Shown: positions 46,201-58,413, numbered from the stretch's first letter. The stretch: DNA of 64,000 bases from Corythucha ciliata (GCA_038030265.1 CM075938.1:49531189-49595188), one strand, 5' to 3'. Numbers and translations are program-made. The notes: generated from the sequence alone by a model not told the origin.

Positions 46201-49200
46201 GAAGCCTTGCTGTGGTTGGACCTCTGCTGTGGTTGGACCTCTGCTGCGGTAGGACCTCTGTTGTGGTTGGACCTCTGCTGTGGTTGAGGCTCTGCTATAG
46301 TTGGGACCTTGCTGTGGTTGAACCGTCGTTGTGGTTGGACCTCTATTGTGGTTGGTCCTTTGCTGTGGTTGGACTCTTGCTGTGGTTGAACGTCAATTCT
46401 GGTTGGACCATCTCGCTGGGGTCGGACCATTGCTGTGGTTGGATCTATATGCTGAGGTTGGTGCCTTGATGTGTTGGTGCCTTGCTGTGGTTGGACCTTT
46501 CCTGTTGTGTGACTTAGCTGGTGCTGGACCAATGCTCGTAGTTCAAGCTTGATTGTGGATTGACCTTATTGGCGTGGTTGAAGCGTTATTGCTGTGTTTC
46601 GGCTTTATTTGTGGTAAAAGCTTTATTGTTGTTGGAGAGTTTTATATTTGGAGGTTTTCCACGGTTGAACCTTTTCTGTGACTAGGTCTATTCTCCAGCT
46701 ATGGCTGGGCTTTTGCTGTGATTGGGTCAACTATGCTGGACCTTTTCTGTGATTGAGCCTTATTAGACCATCTTTTGTGGTTGAAACTTCACTGAGCTTT
46801 GGAGCTTTGCTCAACACATCAAAGCAGTCTGATCGAAAATCAATCAATTTTCTTGTCGTAAACCCTCAAGATACACAATTTATTAGTGAAATTGCAAGAA
46901 TAAAAAAAATTAGCGATTCAGTCATGAAACTGCGGGAAATTTTTTTAGCGATTCAATAGCACTTTAAGGACAGAGGATAAATTGTGCTCGTCCGGCCAAT
47001 GAATCAACTAGTCGGCTCGGCTCTGCAGCCGCCAAAAGTGCTCCAAATAAGCGGCTGAGACAAAGGAGCTGCGGAGCCGGGAGAAAATCCTTTGTAACTA
47101 ACAAACTTGACCGGGGGGACACGACTGATTTTAACCTCAAGTAAGAAATTGTCGGTCTTTGCACTCTGGAGTCAGACTGCAAGCACGAAGTTCGAGTTGC
47201 CTCTGTTTGAGGCACGTTCCTAGGTCCAAATATAGTCCACGTACAGGGGCCAAATATATTCGTACAGATAGATCCTTAAAGAACAGAATTTCTTGGATTT
47301 GGCTCTATTGAAATTATCAATTTTGGGGGTTCGGCTCATTCAATTAACAAATTTCGTGATTTTTGCATCTTCAAAATCCAATTTTGCTGGGTTTCCCTCT
47401 ATTGAAAATACATTTTCTCGGGGTCTTCGAAAACCAAATTTCTAGGATTTGGCACTTTTAAACCCCTAATTTGGCCGATTTCTCTTCTTGAAACATCATT
47501 TCTCGAGTTTGGGTCACTTTAGAAAATCAATTTCAAGGATTTGGCGATTTCAAATGGGAATTTCGGGTGTTTGGCTCAAATGCACCAATTTCGCATTCAC
47601 GTTTTTGGCTCTTTCTCTTAGTAGTTCGTAGGGTACTAAAAGATCGATATAACGAATAATTCTGTCGCCGGTATTTTTAATTAATAAATTAATTAAACTG
47701 ATGTTATCCGGACGACGATGGAAGGGCATAGCCCAACACCTATGGAGTGTATAGCGCAACACGGAGGTTGCGGGTGCAGATACCGCCGGGGAGCCATTTT
47801 TTCTCGAAACTCGAATCGTGTTGGGCTATGCCCTTCCATCGTCATCCGGATAACTTCAGTTTAATTAATTTATAATTACTAAAATAACTTCAAAAACAGC
47901 GCTAATACATACCTGCCCCAAATAAATTGAACAAAATCCAGCTGTCCTGTGGCGCCGGGTCTGGAATAATCGTTTCATTCACTCTTGGGTCCAACCAAAG
48001 TCTTGGGCGGATAGTAGTCTCATTCTCATCTTTGTAAATATAAGTCAAGGGAATCCACCATCCTTGTTTTGCCGCTTCATCCCTAGTCGGAACATCTTCG
48101 TTCTCCCTGTCGTGGATGCTCCTCTATACAAGCATTTCTCCCAATTAATGCCCCCTTTGTGAAAACGCTTACCACCGTGGCCTCCTATACCTGAGTGATG
48201 GTAATCATCCCCGTTTCGTTGTCACGTTTGACCGTCACAACCGGATAGCCGGCCCTATTCACCCACGAGTGCATCGCCGTCGCCAATGAAATATCCTTGG
48301 GAAGATTGCCCACTTCATGAGCCGCACCGTCCAAACAATCCCACAGATCCTGTTCAGACGCGCTTGAATAGAGGCGACGTTTTAAATAGCATCGAAGGCC
48401 GTCTCTAAGGTTGTCCTCACCGACGGTCAGATTGAGCATTCTGATGATGCTGGCTCCTGAAATAATTGAACGATTTTTATTTTTAATAAACAGGTGTCAT
48501 TAAACCCTCTCCAACGTTACCTTTTTTGTACGTGATTGTATCAAAAATGTTGATGAGCCCGTGCACGTGATCAACGTCCAATTTCAGTGGGTGACTCTTC
48601 AGTCGACTATCCGCCAACATCGCTTCCTGTTTCGTTGCCACGCCAAACTCAATATGATAGTCGGCTTCAGAGTGAATCTGTTTTTTTGTGGTGCATTTTA
48701 AAATATTGTCGTTTGTTTTTTTCATAAATTACCCCCACCGCCCACCACCCAACCCCACCATACCTTAGAAGTTGACAACTGTCCTAAATAATCAGCAAAG
48801 CCCTCGCTCAACCAGATGTCATCCCACCATTCGGGAGTCACCAAATTTCCGAACCAAATATGAGCCAACTCGTGGCCCATAAGATTTGATGATAGTCTCA
48901 CGATTTCCTTGTTCCTTCGATGTCTAGGGTTGAATAAAACCAGAGGCTCACTTGGAGAAAAAAAGAAGAAAATATTAATATTTTTTTGTGGAAATTTAAA
49001 CCATTCATCAAGGTCCATACTTGAGATCGATTAAACCCCAATTTTCTAGTCCACCTCCGCGGAAATTCCGAATACTTAAGAAATCTTGTTTGGGCAGCGG
49101 ATTATCTATCCTGAAATGACCATCAGAGTGGACGTAGGGGGTGAAGGGGATAGTTAGCAACAATGTTGTCACCAGTAACGGCCATAAAATAGTCGCTTTA

Positions 49201-52200
49201 CCCCGTATAATTTTGAAGAAAACTGTAATGCCTGGCGGCCACCCTTAAAGCAAAATCACCGTAGTCGATCACATGCGGTCGACCCCAAATTCGTAGCGGG
49301 TACCCGTTAGACAATTGACTGTCGAGACTCTGGTAATAGTTTGAAACTAGAAAATTTAACAAATACGTCGACATTTTGGGCGTCGTTTCAAACGTATCGA
49401 GTGTCCAACCGTCGATTTCGGAACTGCATACAATAAAATGTCGTTAATTTCACCAATTCGGGTTTTTAAAAAAGACAAACCAATCGACTTACAACGGAGA
49501 GCTGTTCTTCACTGGCATGTTGCTCAAGGCTTTGTCCGTATTGTTGCGAGCAATAGAAATTGTGTAGTTAGCTTTGAAGAAAGGCTCGTCCCAACAAGGG
49601 AACGCAGTGCGGGCTTTGTCCGGTTCGAGAGATAAAAATGAGGCCCATCTAAAATGAACAATGGTAGGGGGGGGGGAACAAGGATTTGACTAAACGCCCA
49701 TTTTGCGTGATGGTGTTGGGGGGGGGGGAGTTTCACCATGAAGGGGGGGGGCACAAAACAAGGGAAACTGTTGTTCAGAAATCTTGTTTTTTGCCCTGAT
49801 AAACTACTTGTTGCCTTTTTTTGCAGCGAATTGTGTGTGATTGAATGAGCTTTTCTCGATTTTAGCAGCTAATTTATGTTTTTCTCAGTTTTAGTCACAA
49901 ATTAACAGTTTTAGGCATTTTAATTAACAGTTAGGCATGAATGTGCGCCTTCTCTTGTATTTGACCCAATTTGTCTCTATGTCTCCGCAAAATCGTCGCT
50001 AAATTTGCACTTTTTCTCAATTTTAGCCGAATTAGAAAAAAAAATTGGGCGTGAATCGCCGTTTTACTCAATTTTTATAAGTGAATTAGCAATTTTTCCT
50101 CTTCTATTCTTCGATTTGGTATTTTGTCTAATTCTTGTCAAAGTTTTTCTCAATTTCAGCCGCGAATCAGTCGGTTTTTCACTCTTAGCTATGAACTAGC
50201 GCTTTTTCTCTATTGCAGCCGAATTTGTCCTCAGAAATCTCGAATTAGCCGCGTTTATATTTTTTCTTAATTGCAGCCGCGTATCACCGTTTATCTTAAT
50301 TTTATCAGTGAATTCTGAATTAACCATTTTCCCCCTTTTATTAATAAATTAACAAGTAATTTGCAAAATTGATGCCCGTAACGGCAAAGTGGCGTTTTTT
50401 AAATTTTAATCGCGGGTTTTTTCCCGATATAAGCCGCGAATTAGCAGTTTGTCCAAATTTTTGCCGCGTACAGGATTTATTCTCCTTTTTAGCCACGCAT
50501 AGGAGTTTTTCTCCTTTTTAGTCGCGAATTTTCACTTTTAGCCACGAATTATAGCTTTTTTCATAATTTCGGCCATTAATCGCCGCGTTTTTTTAAATTT
50601 TATCAGTGAATTTTGGTGGGCTTTTCATCCTTTTATTGATGAATGAGAAAAAATAACGCCAAATTGTCGTTCTTAAATAGTCGCGAATTACGTAACTTTT
50701 TTCCGAGTTTTGGCCGCGAATTAGTGGTTTGTCCAAATTTTTCTCTTTTCAGGCTGCGAATTTGATTTCAGCTTCAACTTATCAGTTTTTTCACTTTCTG
50801 CCATGAATTTGACGCTTTATTCCCGATTGTAGCCGAAATTTCCCGCAGAAACCGCGAATTAGCAGCGGGTTTTCTGAACGTTAGCCGCAAATTAACGCTT
50901 TTTCTTAATTTTAGTGGCGAATTGGCAATTTTTCCCCCTTTTAATCTTTAATTTCATCTTTTTCTCAACGAATCAACCGATTTTCACTTTCAGATATGAT
51001 TCGAGCGCTTTTGTCTATTTTAGCCAAATTTGCCCTCAGAAACCCCGAATTAGCAGCGCTTTTTTTCAATTTCGCATTTTTTAAAATATTAGCTGGGCCT
51101 GTTGAGCGATTCATCGCAGACTTCCCTCAATTGTATAGCCGTTTATTAGTGATTTGTTTCAATTTTACTCGTAAATTAGCAAATTTTACCAATTCGTGCC
51201 TTGAATTAGGTTTAATCTCAATGTTAGCCACAAAGTCGGCATCAGAAGCCGTCAATTTGGTGTTATCTACATAGACGTTTTCTCGATTTTAGCAGTTCAT
51301 TAGCCTTTTTCTATGCACTTTATCCGCTAATCAACGTTTTATCTCAATTTATTCGTAAATTAGCGATTTTTGCCACGAATTATCGTTTTTCTCCCTATTA
51401 GCCCCCTATAGCTCTTAATTTTAGCCACACGCCTCGATTTTAGCCATGAATCAGCGATTTTCTGTGTTTTAGCCAACGATTAGGACTTGCACTCAACTTC
51501 GTTGCAGCGAATAGACGTTTTCCCCCATTTTACCCGCGAGTTAGTGATTTGTCTCAATTTTACTCATGAATTAGCCATTTGTTCCAATTTGTGCCATGAA
51601 TTAGCAATTTTTCTCAATTTTAGCCGTGAATTAGGGGGTATTTTCAATTTTAGCCGTTTATTAGCGTATTGTGCACACATTATCCGCAAATCAGAGCTAT
51701 TTTTCTTAATTCATCGGCTAATTAGCGATTTTTCCCAAATTTAGCCGCGAATTAGTGATTCGCTCAAATTTACTCATGAATTAGCAATTGGTTCCAGTTT
51801 GTGCCAAGGATTAGCGCCTTTTCACCATTTTAGCCGCGAAGTTACCTTCAGAGGCCGCAAAGTCGGTCTTTCTACACTTTAGACGCTTTTACACGATTTT
51901 AGCCGCAAAATCACCGTCAGGACTGGTGTTTTCTCTATTTTAGCCGTGTATTAGTGATTTTTTCAATTTTATCCTTTTATTAGCGTTTTTCTACACTTCA
52001 TCCGCGAATTAAGAATTGTTCTTCAGTTATCTGCTGATTACCGATTTTTCTCAATTTTATAGTCATGAGTTATCTTTTTTCTCTGTTTCATCTGCCGATT
52101 AGAAATTTTACTCAATTTTAGCCGCGAATTAATATTTTTCTCAATTTTAGCCACTAATTAGTGATTTGTCACAATTTTACCTGTGAATTAGCAATTTTTT

Positions 52201-54293
52201 TTCAATTTGTGCCATTAATAAATGCTTTTCCTCAATTTTAGCCTCAAAGTTACCTTTAGGAGCAGCGAATTGTGGCCCCCCCCCCCCATTTTAGCCGTGA
52301 ACTGGCGTTTTTCTCAATTTTAGCCGTATATTAGTGGTTTCCTTGCACACTTCATCCGCGAATTAAGCGTTTTTTTTTTCAATTTATCCGCCATTTATTA
52401 GTGATTTTTCTCAAATTTAGCTGCGAATTGGCGTTTTTTTCCATATCGCCTCTCGCTGTTCCACTAGCTAGCCAGCGGATGGCAATGCGTTGTGGAGTGA
52501 TGCCCCCCCCTTCCTTTCGCCAAAAGGGGGGGGGGGCTTTCATAGGTGTGGATCGGGCCTCTTTAAAAGTTCTGCTACGCCTCATTAATACCCATTTCGC
52601 CGCCACTGCCGTCCGTTCCCCCAATTTTAAAATCCCTTCCTTATTGATCGAAATAATTTAACGCGGCTTAAACAAAATAATCGTGTTCCAACCAACCGGT
52701 GTGGGTTTTGGGTTAGATGAGCTAAAAGGTAGGGGTGGGTGGGTGGGGGGAGTTATACGGCTTTTGAACCAAATTGCATTTCCTCTTGTTAACCCTCCGC
52801 CAGCAAAGGATACGAACATTTAAACTCCTCTTACATTTCGTCCCAATTTTATAAAATACCGTACAAAACGGTAAATGCACTGCACGCGACGACTCAAAAC
52901 AAAGAAAACGCTTTTAAAGCCGACAAGCGTAATTCATAGACGCGGCGTTATTCAAAGATGCGTTCTAAATGTCGAGTTTTTTTTTGCCATTCATCCCTTA
53001 CAATTTCACTTTCCAAGACGAAAGTAATGAAAAGCTTCCCACCTTCGCTTCCTTTGTGCTATACGGTACGAGACGTGTTTTGTTTTACATCTCCCCGCTC
53101 CCCTCACCGACACTATTTGTTTTTTGTTTTCTCAATTCTGACCCAGTGACACGGTGCTCTAAAAAATATTTTAAGTCTCATCCCTCCCCCCACCATTTCT
53201 GTTTTTTCAAACGCACTCAAGACCCTAAGACGAGTATATTGTGTGTGTGTATTTTAAAAAAAGCTCTTACTTGGTTTCGTTGGCTACTTGATATTTCTGG
53301 CAAACGATCCCAGTCGTGTTTTTCGAGTTCATAGTCCCGTTAAAGGCCATATAAAGTTTATATCTCCCAGAGGCTTTTAACGGTTCTTCCACTTTGATCC
53401 TTATTAAATCCTTGACCGTCGTTAAGGAGGCGTTTAATTTCCGTCCCGCCGCCTTCACCAACATCACTTGCCTGACGAGTCTGTCAGTCGACGGGGATGC
53501 TGATGACTCGTTCGCCGGTTGTTGAATTTCCTGAGACCGGTTATTAATTATTATTTTTAATTTGATTCGTATTATTCTCCAAAGGCTAGGAGAGTTGTTT
53601 GGGGTCGATGAGGGGAACTTAAACCAACCTGGGACGTTTTTTTTTCATTGCCGACCTCCTCTAACGTAAAAGAAGTGCTGTCTACGTCAAGATACTTGGA
53701 GTTCAATGTAATTGAGTCCGTTTCATTCTTGGACACCACGTAGATTGTTACCTGTGCGAAATTTTTAATTTATCAGAAAAAAACAACTTTATGCAAATAT
53801 TATGGACGGTGCAGCGCCTTTCAATTTCCTCGTGAATGTTATCGTTATTGGGAGGAGCACGAAAGGGGCGGACATGTTGGGCGAATTTTTCGTTTTCATG
53901 ATTTATTATTGTGTGTATCGCGAAGAATGAGTTGATGATTTACATATCAGTTCTTTTTATTCACGAAATCATTTTTTAAAGTTAATACTTTTAAATTGTA
54001 AACTGATTTGGCAGTATGAAGCTGAGGTGATTCGAACTGAAATTTTAACTTTTTGGGGAGCCAAAAAAACCTAGTCAAGGGTGATTTATTCCTATAATTT
54101 ATAGTCGACAAAAAAACGTGTGTTATACCTTTCCTGAAAATTTACAGTCAAGCGTTGGAATCCAAGTGATTTCATAGAGCTCGGGAATGACATCTTTCGG
54201 CAGTCTCCTATTGTGATGTCGATGGTGATGATGACCATCGCAGTTGAAAATCCCCAGTCCACCCAACAAGACGAACACAAGCAACAGCCTCAT
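43256..54293 (-). CDS. M1 (gluzincin) aminopeptidase, aminopeptidase N-like, 16 exons, 926 aa
   Basis: This zinc exopeptidase removes N-terminal residues from peptides. Minus-strand exons: 54293-54129, 53751-53629, 53530-53271, 49648-49493, 49423-49202, 49110-49021, 48950-48764, 48677-48521, 48456-48191, 48123-47913, 44552-44287, 44220-44060, 43981-43814, 43753-43619, 43551-43482, 43399-43256. All junctions are GT-AG and phases agree, giving 2,781 nt. The zinc site is HELAH (365-369) with Glu388 eighteen residues on, and the likely catalytic Tyr is 451. The exopeptidase motif reads GGLEN (328-332) rather than GAMEN. The start at 54293 gives a signal-like hydrophobic segment ([16 protein letters not shown]) followed by a His-rich [10 protein letters not shown]. 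An in-frame upstream Met would make a type II anchor instead. There is no hydrophobic C-terminus, so a GPI anchor is unlikely. The C-terminal ERAP-like domain ends [20 protein letters not shown]. The closest subfamily is undecided. Confidence 0.93.
44939..45042 (-). pseudogene. Duplicated fragment of aminopeptidase exon 12
   Basis: These 104 bp match 44070-44173 inside exon 12 with four differences, in the same orientation. They lie in intron 10, upstream of exon 11 in transcript order. No splice sites flank the copy, so it is not a usable exon. It is followed at 45041-45056 by an inverted copy of CTAATTGTTTTTTGTG. Confidence 0.88.
45120..45515 (-). repeat. Short reversed 30-bp GGTCAGTTT/GCCATTTT array
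   Basis: Units read CAAAACTGACTCTACGCACC and CCTAAAAATAGCTGAACTGA, the reverse of the 13780-16020 family. Confidence 0.7.
45535..46010. other. GC-rich block inside a 17-bp array
   Basis: Its base composition is unlike the AT-rich surroundings. GTTTGTG...TAATGG...GGGTTWGATCA occurs twice, near 45535 and 45675. A GTTGTCAG/CTGACAAC hairpin lies near 45812-45837, and TATAAAGGGGG near 45975. ACCACAGCAGAGGTC, a reversed 17-bp unit, lies on both sides (45650 and 46001). No coding region was recognised. Confidence 0.5.
46010..46770 (+). repeat. 17-bp GCTGTGGTTGGACCTCT array
   Basis: Same family as 17044-17490. The most regular part is 46190-46480. Open frames on both strands here are repeat artefacts. 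The array lies inside intron 10 of the aminopeptidase gene. Confidence 0.85.
47270..47600. repeat. 30-bp CCAATTTCGTGATTTTTGGCTC array
   Basis: About ten diverged units of the family at 41490-42470, in an aminopeptidase intron. Confidence 0.7.
47684..47873. repeat. 56-bp inverted repeat around a tRNA-like loop
   Basis: Arm 47684-47739 pairs with 47818-47873 with two mismatches in 56 bases. The 78-bp loop contains TATAGCGCAACACGGAGGTTG ending in CCGGGGAGCC, related to the tRNA-like segment at 28376-28460, and then ATTTTTTCTCGAAACTCG. It sits in intron 10, 40 bp downstream of exon 10 in transcript order. Confidence 0.85.
49649..53270. other. Repeat-filled intron 3 of the aminopeptidase gene
   Basis: 49830-52440 is a 29-bp GCGAATTAGCGTTTTTCTCAATTTTAGC array in the copy B orientation, with the GTTGCCTTCAGA-type landmark at about 51230, 51835 and 52250. 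G tracts at 49665, 49719 and 49744 and an inverted CCGCCACTG end near 52600 mark other element scraps. 52660-53265 looks unique. No separate gene is supported in the intron. Confidence 0.75.
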
Positions 54294-54989
54294 CGTGCCA
54301 ATGAACACCGGCCGCGAGCGGGTGTCTCTTACAAAAAGGAGTGGAGTCAGTCGTCTCATCGACTTGACTGGGCCACTAGTGTGCATTTCTCCTGAGGAGA
54401 CGCGGAGTTTTAAGAGCACCCCCCCCCCCTCTTTTGAAGACTTTTTATTCTTCTTTCTTATCCCGTGAATTGCTAAGGTTTTAAAAGTAAAGATTTGGAA
54501 AACCACCTCACCTCTATATCTCTAAAAGCACTAAATCAATTCACCAAAAAAATTGACCTTTCTTCCCTCATTCATGTAAATGTCACCCCCAAAACCCTCG
54601 TTCCCCATGACTCCTCGTAAGTTTCCATTAAAATTGATATCCCTCCCCCCTCCCCTAAACACGATTTATAGGATTACAAAAATTGAAATTTGGCAAGCAA
54701 AACAGGCAGTATATACCTTTTTAACTATCAGTGTTCGTCAATTAAGCGTCAGAGTTTGCGGAATTTCGGTCCAAAAACCCATAGTTTCACATCAAACGCC
54801 TTAATTTCGGTCACATATCAACCCCTAGAATCAAAAAATGTCAGCCTTCCGAATTTATTATTTTACCCCCCCTCCCTCCCCGGACAGTTTGCCATAGGTT
54901 TGTCAACCATCCCGGGGGTACCACCCCATGAGGACAGTCTCGGTTTGTAGTGACGGACCAACACGCCTAGATCTATCTCTATCTGAGGC
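54294..54989. other. 5' flank of the aminopeptidase gene
   Basis: The minus-strand frame stays open up to 54506, so a longer N-terminus is formally possible. Beyond that nothing coding is seen. No convincing promoter was found. Confidence 0.4.
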
Positions 54990-56430
54990 CGGAGTATCTG
55001 TGAATTAGCATTGTTTCAATTTTAGCAACGTTACCAGCGCTTTTTCCCAATTTTAACCGTTAATTTAAAGTTTTCTTGCACTTCTTATCAATGCGAATTA
55101 TCGTTTTTCCTATAGATATTTACCGTGAATTAGCGTTTTTTCTCAATTTTAGCCGCGAATTATTCCTCAATTTCAGCCGAGCATTACCGCTTTTACTCAA
55201 TTTTAGCTGCCAAATTGGCAGATTTTCTCAAATTGATCCGCGAATTGGCGTTTTTCTCCATTTTAGAGTGCGAATGAGCGCATAATCTAGCACAGTAGCA
55301 AGTTGTCACAGTTTCATCCGCGAATAAAGGGGGTTTTCTCAAATTTAACCGTGAATTTTAGCGCGTTTGGTCAATTTTTGCAGCATGTTAGGATTTTTTC
55401 TTTGTCTTAGCCGTGAAGTAGCGTTTTTTTTTTTCTCTCTCTATTTTAGTCGAGAATCACAGTTATCAGTCAATTTTAGCCACTAATTCACAGATTCACT
55501 CAAATTAATCCGCGAATTGGCGTTTTTTTCCCTTTTTAGCGAATGAGCACTATTACCTCAATCTAAGCCGGCAATTAACGCATATTTTCCGTTTCAGCCA
55601 AGTGCTAGCGGGTTTTCTCAAATAGACCCTTCGAATTAACGTTTTCTCCTCGATTTGAGCCACAAATCAGGGATTTTACCCAATTTTATCCTCGGCTTAT
55701 TTCTTAGTTATATAGTGTGTAGTATACACTTACACAATTTTAGCCCCTTAGAATTAGCGGATTTTCTCAAATTGATTCGTTGATTGGCGTTTATTTTACA
55801 TTTTATAGCTGAGAATGAGCGCTTTGTGTCATCATTTGGCCGTGAACTAGCGCCTTTTCTCCATTTAAGCTGAGAATTAGTTGGTTTTCCCAAATGGATA
55901 TCCGCGCGAATTAGCGTTTTTTCTCAATTTTAGCCGTGAATTAGCGAATTTTTCTCTCCTTTATCCATCGAGTCTTTTTTTTTTTCAATTTTAGTCACGA
56001 AGTTGACTCGAGAAACGACGAATTGGCGTTTTATAAATATTCGCTAAGCCTGCCGAGCAATTCATCGCATTGGTCTTCTCTCTCAATGTTTTAAGGTTTC
56101 TCAAAATGTTATAACCGCGAATCAGCGCTTTTTCTCAGTTAAAGCGAATTAGTGTTCTCCTCCATTTTAAGCCGCAATTTAGCGTTTTCCTCTATTTTTA
56201 GCCGCTACTTAGCGTTCTCCTCCATTTTTAACCACGTGTTAGTGATTTTTTTCGTTTTGTTTTTGTTTTTTTCTACGAATTGGCGCTTTTACGCTATTTT
56301 AACCACGAATATAGGTTTTTTTCCAAATTTTTTGCCACTTAGTTGTCCCGCCAATATTGGCACATAAGCGCGCCTTTTCAAAGTCTTGGAGTTAGCGTAT
56401 TTTTAGTAGAAATTGGCACTGTGGTTTTTT
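54990..56430 (-). repeat. 29-bp GCGAATTAGCGTTTTTCTCAATTTTAGC array
   Basis: Same family and orientation as 25640-27160 and 49830-52440. A GTCACGAAGTTGACTCGAGA landmark lies near 55993. Confidence 0.8.
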
Positions 56431-56439
56431 TTGTTTGAT

Positions 56440-56690
56440 ACCTGGAGCTTTCTGTGGTTGGTGCATATAGGTATGGTAATGAAGCATTGGTGCATTGCTG
56501 AGTTTTGGACCTTTGCTACAGCCTGGAGCTTTGCTGGGTTTGGGCTTGCTTTGTAGTTTTGAGCCTTGATGTGGTTGGGATTTTGGGGTTGTGCCATATT
56601 TGCGGTTTTGGAGCTTCGCTGTGGTTTGGAGCTTTGATGTGGTTTGAAGATTTTCTATGGTTGGGCCTTTTTTGTGGCTTAAAATATGTA
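56440..56690 (+). repeat. 17-18-bp GCTGTGGTTTGGAGCTTTG array
   Basis: A diverged member of the 17-bp family, with open frames on both strands (minus 56392-56817) that encode low-complexity text only. Confidence 0.75.
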
Positions 56691-57229
56691 TATCGCACTT
56701 CTGGGAGATACTAAAACAGGGATGGTGGTCGTTTGGCTGGGGGGAGGGGTTTCCGTCAAAGGACCCAATTGAGATCCATCCCCGAGACCGAAAATGTTTC
56801 TGTACGGGCCAGCGCAATACCTCACGAAATTTATTGCTGACTGGGTGAAAATTGTGGTTTCATGGAGCCAAATTCACAACATTTGAATTTTAATGGTTGG
56901 AGTCGAGGTCACTTCCGCAAAGCAGCCTCTAATTCTTGTTTTATGGAGGCCCGCTAAAGCGGTTGTTATTTTAGCGGAGCACAGCTAAAATTAAGAGAAA
57001 AGCTAATTCTCTTTAAAAATTGAGGAAAAGAGCTAAATTAATTAATAAAATTGAGATACAGCTCCAATTGGTAGCAAGAATTTAGAAAAAAAAACGCTAT
57101 TTCTCGGCCAAAATTGAGGGAAGAGATAATTAGAGAAAAAAAATTGAGGAGAAAAAATCAATAGGCTAAAATTGAGAAAAGTGCTGATTCGCAGCAAAAC
57201 TTAAGAAAATAAACGCTGATTCGGTGAGT
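56691..57229. other. Short spacer and a few 29-bp units
   Basis: 56700-56970 has no recognisable feature. 56980-57220 contains units of the AAATTGAGGAAAAGAGCTAA type. Confidence 0.5.
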
Positions 57230-57698
57230 TTTCAGGGCAAAAAAGTTATATTTAGACCAAAAGTGTCAGTTTTAGAGTCTTAACGTCAGTTTTAAAACAC
57301 GGATGTCGGTTTTATGGCGGAAATGTGAATTTTTTGGTGGGTTTTGGTGGTGTCAGAACAACTTCACGCAAAATGTCGTCACATTTATGGCGAAAGTGTG
57401 AGTTTTAGGGCAAAACTGGAGACAAATGTCAGTTTTAGGATCAAAAGTGTAATTTTTATTACACAAGTGTCAGTTTTAGGGCAGAAATGCCAGAGTTTCA
57501 GGGCACGTCAGTCGGTTTTTAAGGCAAAAATGTAAGTTTTAGAGCACAAAAATGCACATTTCAGGGAATAAATGTCAATTTGGCCCAACCAACTGACTGA
57601 AAAATGTCAGTTTTACCGTGAAAATGAGAGTTTTAGGGCATAAATATCAGTTTAAGGGCGCAAAAGATGAGTTTTAAGGCAAAAATGCCAGTTCTTTT

Positions 57699-57809
57699 GA
57701 TCGACAAGTTTCTAATGGACCCTCAAATTTCCAGATGGTTCTAAGAACATGTGTTTGGAAATTTAACTGAATTTACCACTTCTTTCGGTCCATAAGAAAC
57801 TTGTCGATC
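57699..57809. mobile_element. 111-bp MITE-like inverted repeat
   Basis: GATCGACAAGTTTCTAATGG plus ACC at 57699-57721 pairs with 57787-57809 with one mismatch in 23. The array breaks at both ends. Confidence 0.75.
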
Positions 57810-57927
57810 TACAGAATACAAATGTCACAGTTTTAGAGCACAAATCTCAGTTTTCGAGCACAAATGCTAGTTTTAGGGAGGGAGAGTGTTACACAAAAGG
57901 GCTGACACAGATGCCAGTTTCCGGGCG

Positions 57928-58413
57928 CAATGAGGAAGTAACATAAAAAATAAAAATCGCTGGAAACATTTTTATTTTCGAAAGAAAATGACTAAATATG
58001 ACCAGGAATTAAATATTAGTGCGTAAATGATTGATTTCGATTTATAGCGAAATAATAAAATTTGCCTTAAACAGCCGGTCTGTGACTCGTGACGTAGTTA
58101 AGGGGTTGTGACCCCTCCCAACCCTTCCCCTATCATGGCTGTTATCATGTCTAGCCTCTTCTTGTCCTTCCCATTCTCTTAAGTCCTGGTTGTTTGATTT
58201 GTGGGAAGCTATTGAGAAGGTCACCCGAATGCTGTTATTACGTCATCAGCCTATATCTAGCTTATTTCAAATGGCTCCCACAACCCAATAGTTTTAAAAA
58301 TGAATAAAAAAATATGGGGCCTAATTTTATTTGAACGGATCGTGTTTTCATGAGTTTTGGAACCCAAGCTATCACGACAGCATGATTTTGGAAAATATGT
58401 TACTTCCTCATTG
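57928..58413. mobile_element. 486-bp element with 18-bp terminal inverted repeats
   Basis: CAATGAGGAAGTAACATA at 57928-57945 is perfectly complementary to 58396-58413. The inside is unrelated to the 21-bp array, which resumes on both sides. No transposase; the longest frame (58042-58224, minus) is not convincing. No clear target duplication. Confidence 0.75.

Larger units (their letters stand above)
44553..47912. other. Large repeat-filled intron 10 of the aminopeptidase gene
   Basis: The intron separates the exon ending WILFNLFGA from the one starting YYRVQYDE. It holds a copy of part of exon 12 (44939-45042), reversed 30-bp GGTCAGTTT-type units (45120-45515), a GC-rich block (45535-46010), a 17-bp array (46010-46770), CGAAATTTGG-type 30-bp units (44840-44940 and 47270-47600) and a 56-bp inverted repeat (47684-47873). 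Confidence 0.75.
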
